Shown here one piece after another: positions 35,746-36,700 of a stretch of DNA of 36,700 nt (position 1 is its first letter; every line of letters begins with the position of its first letter). A model generated the notes under the pieces. It saw only the letters and a program-made list of their open reading frames with translations. It ran no database searches and had not been told where the DNA came from. The DNA lies in the NCBI GenBank assembly GCA_034433515.1, contig DAOUAL010000061.1, forward strand, positions 1 to 36,700, read 5' to 3'. The translations under genes were made by a program, and so were the position numbers. The DNA is from DAOTXS01 sp034433515 (GTDB taxonomy: Bacteria; Chloroflexota; Anaerolineae; UBA4142).

Positions 35746-36579
35746 ATGACCAACGACATTCAGCATGAGGCAAACGACATCTGGGAACAGAATGCCGCGT
35801 TCTGGGATGAACGGAGTGGCGACGATGGTTTGATCTTGCAACGCACACTTATTGCGCCGGTAACCGAACGCTTGCTCGATCTGAAACCGGGCGAGCGTGT
35901 GCTCGAGATTGCTTGCGGCAACGGTGCGTTTGCGCGACGAATGGCGCAACTGGGCGCGCACGTCGTCGCGTGTGATGTCGCTCCAACTCTTATCGAACGG
36001 GCGAAGGCGCGCACGATCCAAAACGCCGACCGCATCGTATATCAAGTGATAGATGCAACCGATGAAATTGCTCTGCTTGCGCTGGGTACGCTTCACGAAT
36101 CGTTTGATGCCGCCGTTTGCACGATGGCGATGATGGATCTGCCGGTGATCGAGCCAATGCTCTCTGCTGTGCGCCAATTGCTCAAGCCAAACGGACGATT
36201 TGTTTTTTCGGTGACGCATCCGTGTTTCAATTCCAGCCGTGGCTTGCAACGTGTGATCGAAGAAGAGGATCGCGATGGGCAGATCGTTGATGTGTATGCA
36301 ATCAAGATTTCCGGCTATGCCACGCCAGAAACGTATCGCGGCTTGGGGATCATCGGTCAACCCGCACCACAATATTATTTTCATCGTCCGCTGAATGTTT
36401 TGTTCGGTGCGTGTTTTCGCGCTGGCTTTGTGATGGACGCACTGGAAGAACCAACGTTTAGCGCAGACGCCAAACCCAATCGCCCGTTCAGTTGGGAAAA
36501 TTATCGTGAGATTCCGCCGGTGTTGATTGCGCGTTTGCGTACAGGGCTGTTGCAAAGTCGTCGCTTGACAGGCGGTTAA
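35746..36579 (+). CDS. Class I SAM-dependent methyltransferase
   Basis: 277 residues. The N-terminal helix EANDIWEQNAAFWDERSGDD precedes motif I VLEIACGNGAFARRMA (about 53-68), the acidic VVACDVAP, motif II region FDAAVCTMAMMDLPVIEPML and LLKPNGRFVFSVTHPCF. A C-terminal cap (APQYYFHRPLNVLFGACFRAGF) presumably holds the substrate, which is unknown. It resembles methyltransferase-domain proteins acting on small molecules. The final codons (LTGG and stop) lie inside the repeat beginning at 36563, so its C-terminus has probably been altered by the repeat. Own promoter at 35700; divergent from the glycoside hydrolase. Confidence 0.88.
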   Translation: MTNDIQHEANDIWEQNAAFWDERSGDDGLILQRTLIAPVTERLLDLKPGERVLEIACGNGAFARRMAQLGAHVVACDVAPTLIERAKARTIQNADRIVYQVIDATDEIALLALGTLHESFDAAVCTMAMMDLPVIEPMLSAVRQLLKPNGRFVFSVTHPCFNSSRGLQRVIEEEDRDGQIVDVYAIKISGYATPETYRGLGIIGQPAPQYYFHRPLNVLFGACFRAGFVMDALEEPTFSADAKPNRPFSWENYREIPPVLIARLRTGLLQSRRLTGG

Positions 36580-36700
36580 AACCACTGCAATCGCAAGCGT
36601 TCACGCAGAAAAATTCAACCATTCATCGAAATCGAAAAGGCGTGAACGCTTGCGACCCCTACCCGAAGCCGACCTGCGTCGGCTGGTGGAGAGACGAGTC
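36563..36700. repeat. Composite repeat block at the right window edge
   Basis: In order: a copy of the CTTGACAGG(C/T)GGTTAAAAC module (36564-36590, also at 23032); a perfect 16-bp stem TCGCAAGCGTTCACGC / complement (36591-36606, 36640-36655) with a 33-nt loop; and module AAGCCGACCTGCGTCGG (36666-36682), like the one at 8932, forming an AGCCGAC/GTCGGCT hairpin. It is cut by the window edge. Confidence 0.75.

Noticed and set aside
1..36700. tRNA, rRNA, transposase or prophage genes
   Set aside because: Reading both strands gave no cloverleaf, rRNA segment, DDE/Y1/serine recombinase motif or phage structural protein.

Overview
The window looks like a piece of a bacterial chromosome from an uncultivated Chloroflexota (Anaerolineae-like) lineage. 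The basis is indirect: an F420-type luciferase-family oxidoreductase, TPR-CHAT proteins of the style common in that phylum, membrane-anchored proteins with Thr/Pro-rich (TPTPT) linkers, a CIRCE-controlled groES-groEL operon, and many small interspersed hairpin repeats. No rRNA, tRNA, phage gene, transposase or CRISPR array was seen. Both window edges cut features: an aldehyde:ferredoxin oxidoreductase gene on the left and a composite repeat on the right.

Layout. 1-3.5 kb (minus): tungsten aldehyde:ferredoxin oxidoreductase (3' end missing) and 6-phosphogluconate dehydrogenase. 3.6-5.0 kb (plus): a SnoaL/NTF2-fold protein with its own promoter, then a decayed methyltransferase. 5.2-8.8 kb (minus): a CpXC-TPR-CHAT caspase-like protease followed by an unknown 239-residue protein. 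9.1-10.8 kb (plus): rqcH. 10.8-12.2 kb (minus): a methyltransferase and two small helical proteins. 12.3-14.2 kb (minus): acetyl-CoA synthetase, divergent from a YwiC-like membrane protein (14.5-15.4 kb). 15.4-20.0 kb (minus): a tight five-gene operon of HEAT-repeat protein, AEC permease, DEDD exonuclease, NarL-type histidine kinase and response regulator. 20.1-22.8 kb (minus): ugd, acpS and a membrane-anchored protein, ending in a terminator. 23.2-28.2 kb (plus): asnS, a four-helix-bundle cassette, then an LLM oxidoreductase, a molybdo-flavoenzyme-type FAD protein and an SCP-x thiolase. 28.3-30.4 kb (minus): groES-groEL with CIRCE. 30.4-35.6 kb (minus): a glycoside-hydrolase-like protein, a GT39-like membrane glycosyltransferase and a TPR protein. 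35.7-36.6 kb (plus): a methyltransferase.

Most genes are ordinary housekeeping or accessory metabolism. What is unusual is the density and variety of small structured repeats. They sit in intergenic regions, supply or abut stop codons, and lie in frame inside two otherwise intact genes: the CHAT protease (five elements) and the GT39 glycosyltransferase (three elements). Several are built from phase-locked 7-nt words in inverted orientation, others from 9-nt words, and others from short stems with a 2-3 nt loop. A four-helix-bundle (IVS/S23-like) gene is enclosed by the 7-nt-word type, with a near-identical 16-nt direct repeat at both ends. This makes it the best candidate here for an undescribed mobile or repeat-maintenance system. 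The CHAT protease with its unknown partner is the best candidate for a conflict or immunity module. Both are inferences from sequence alone.
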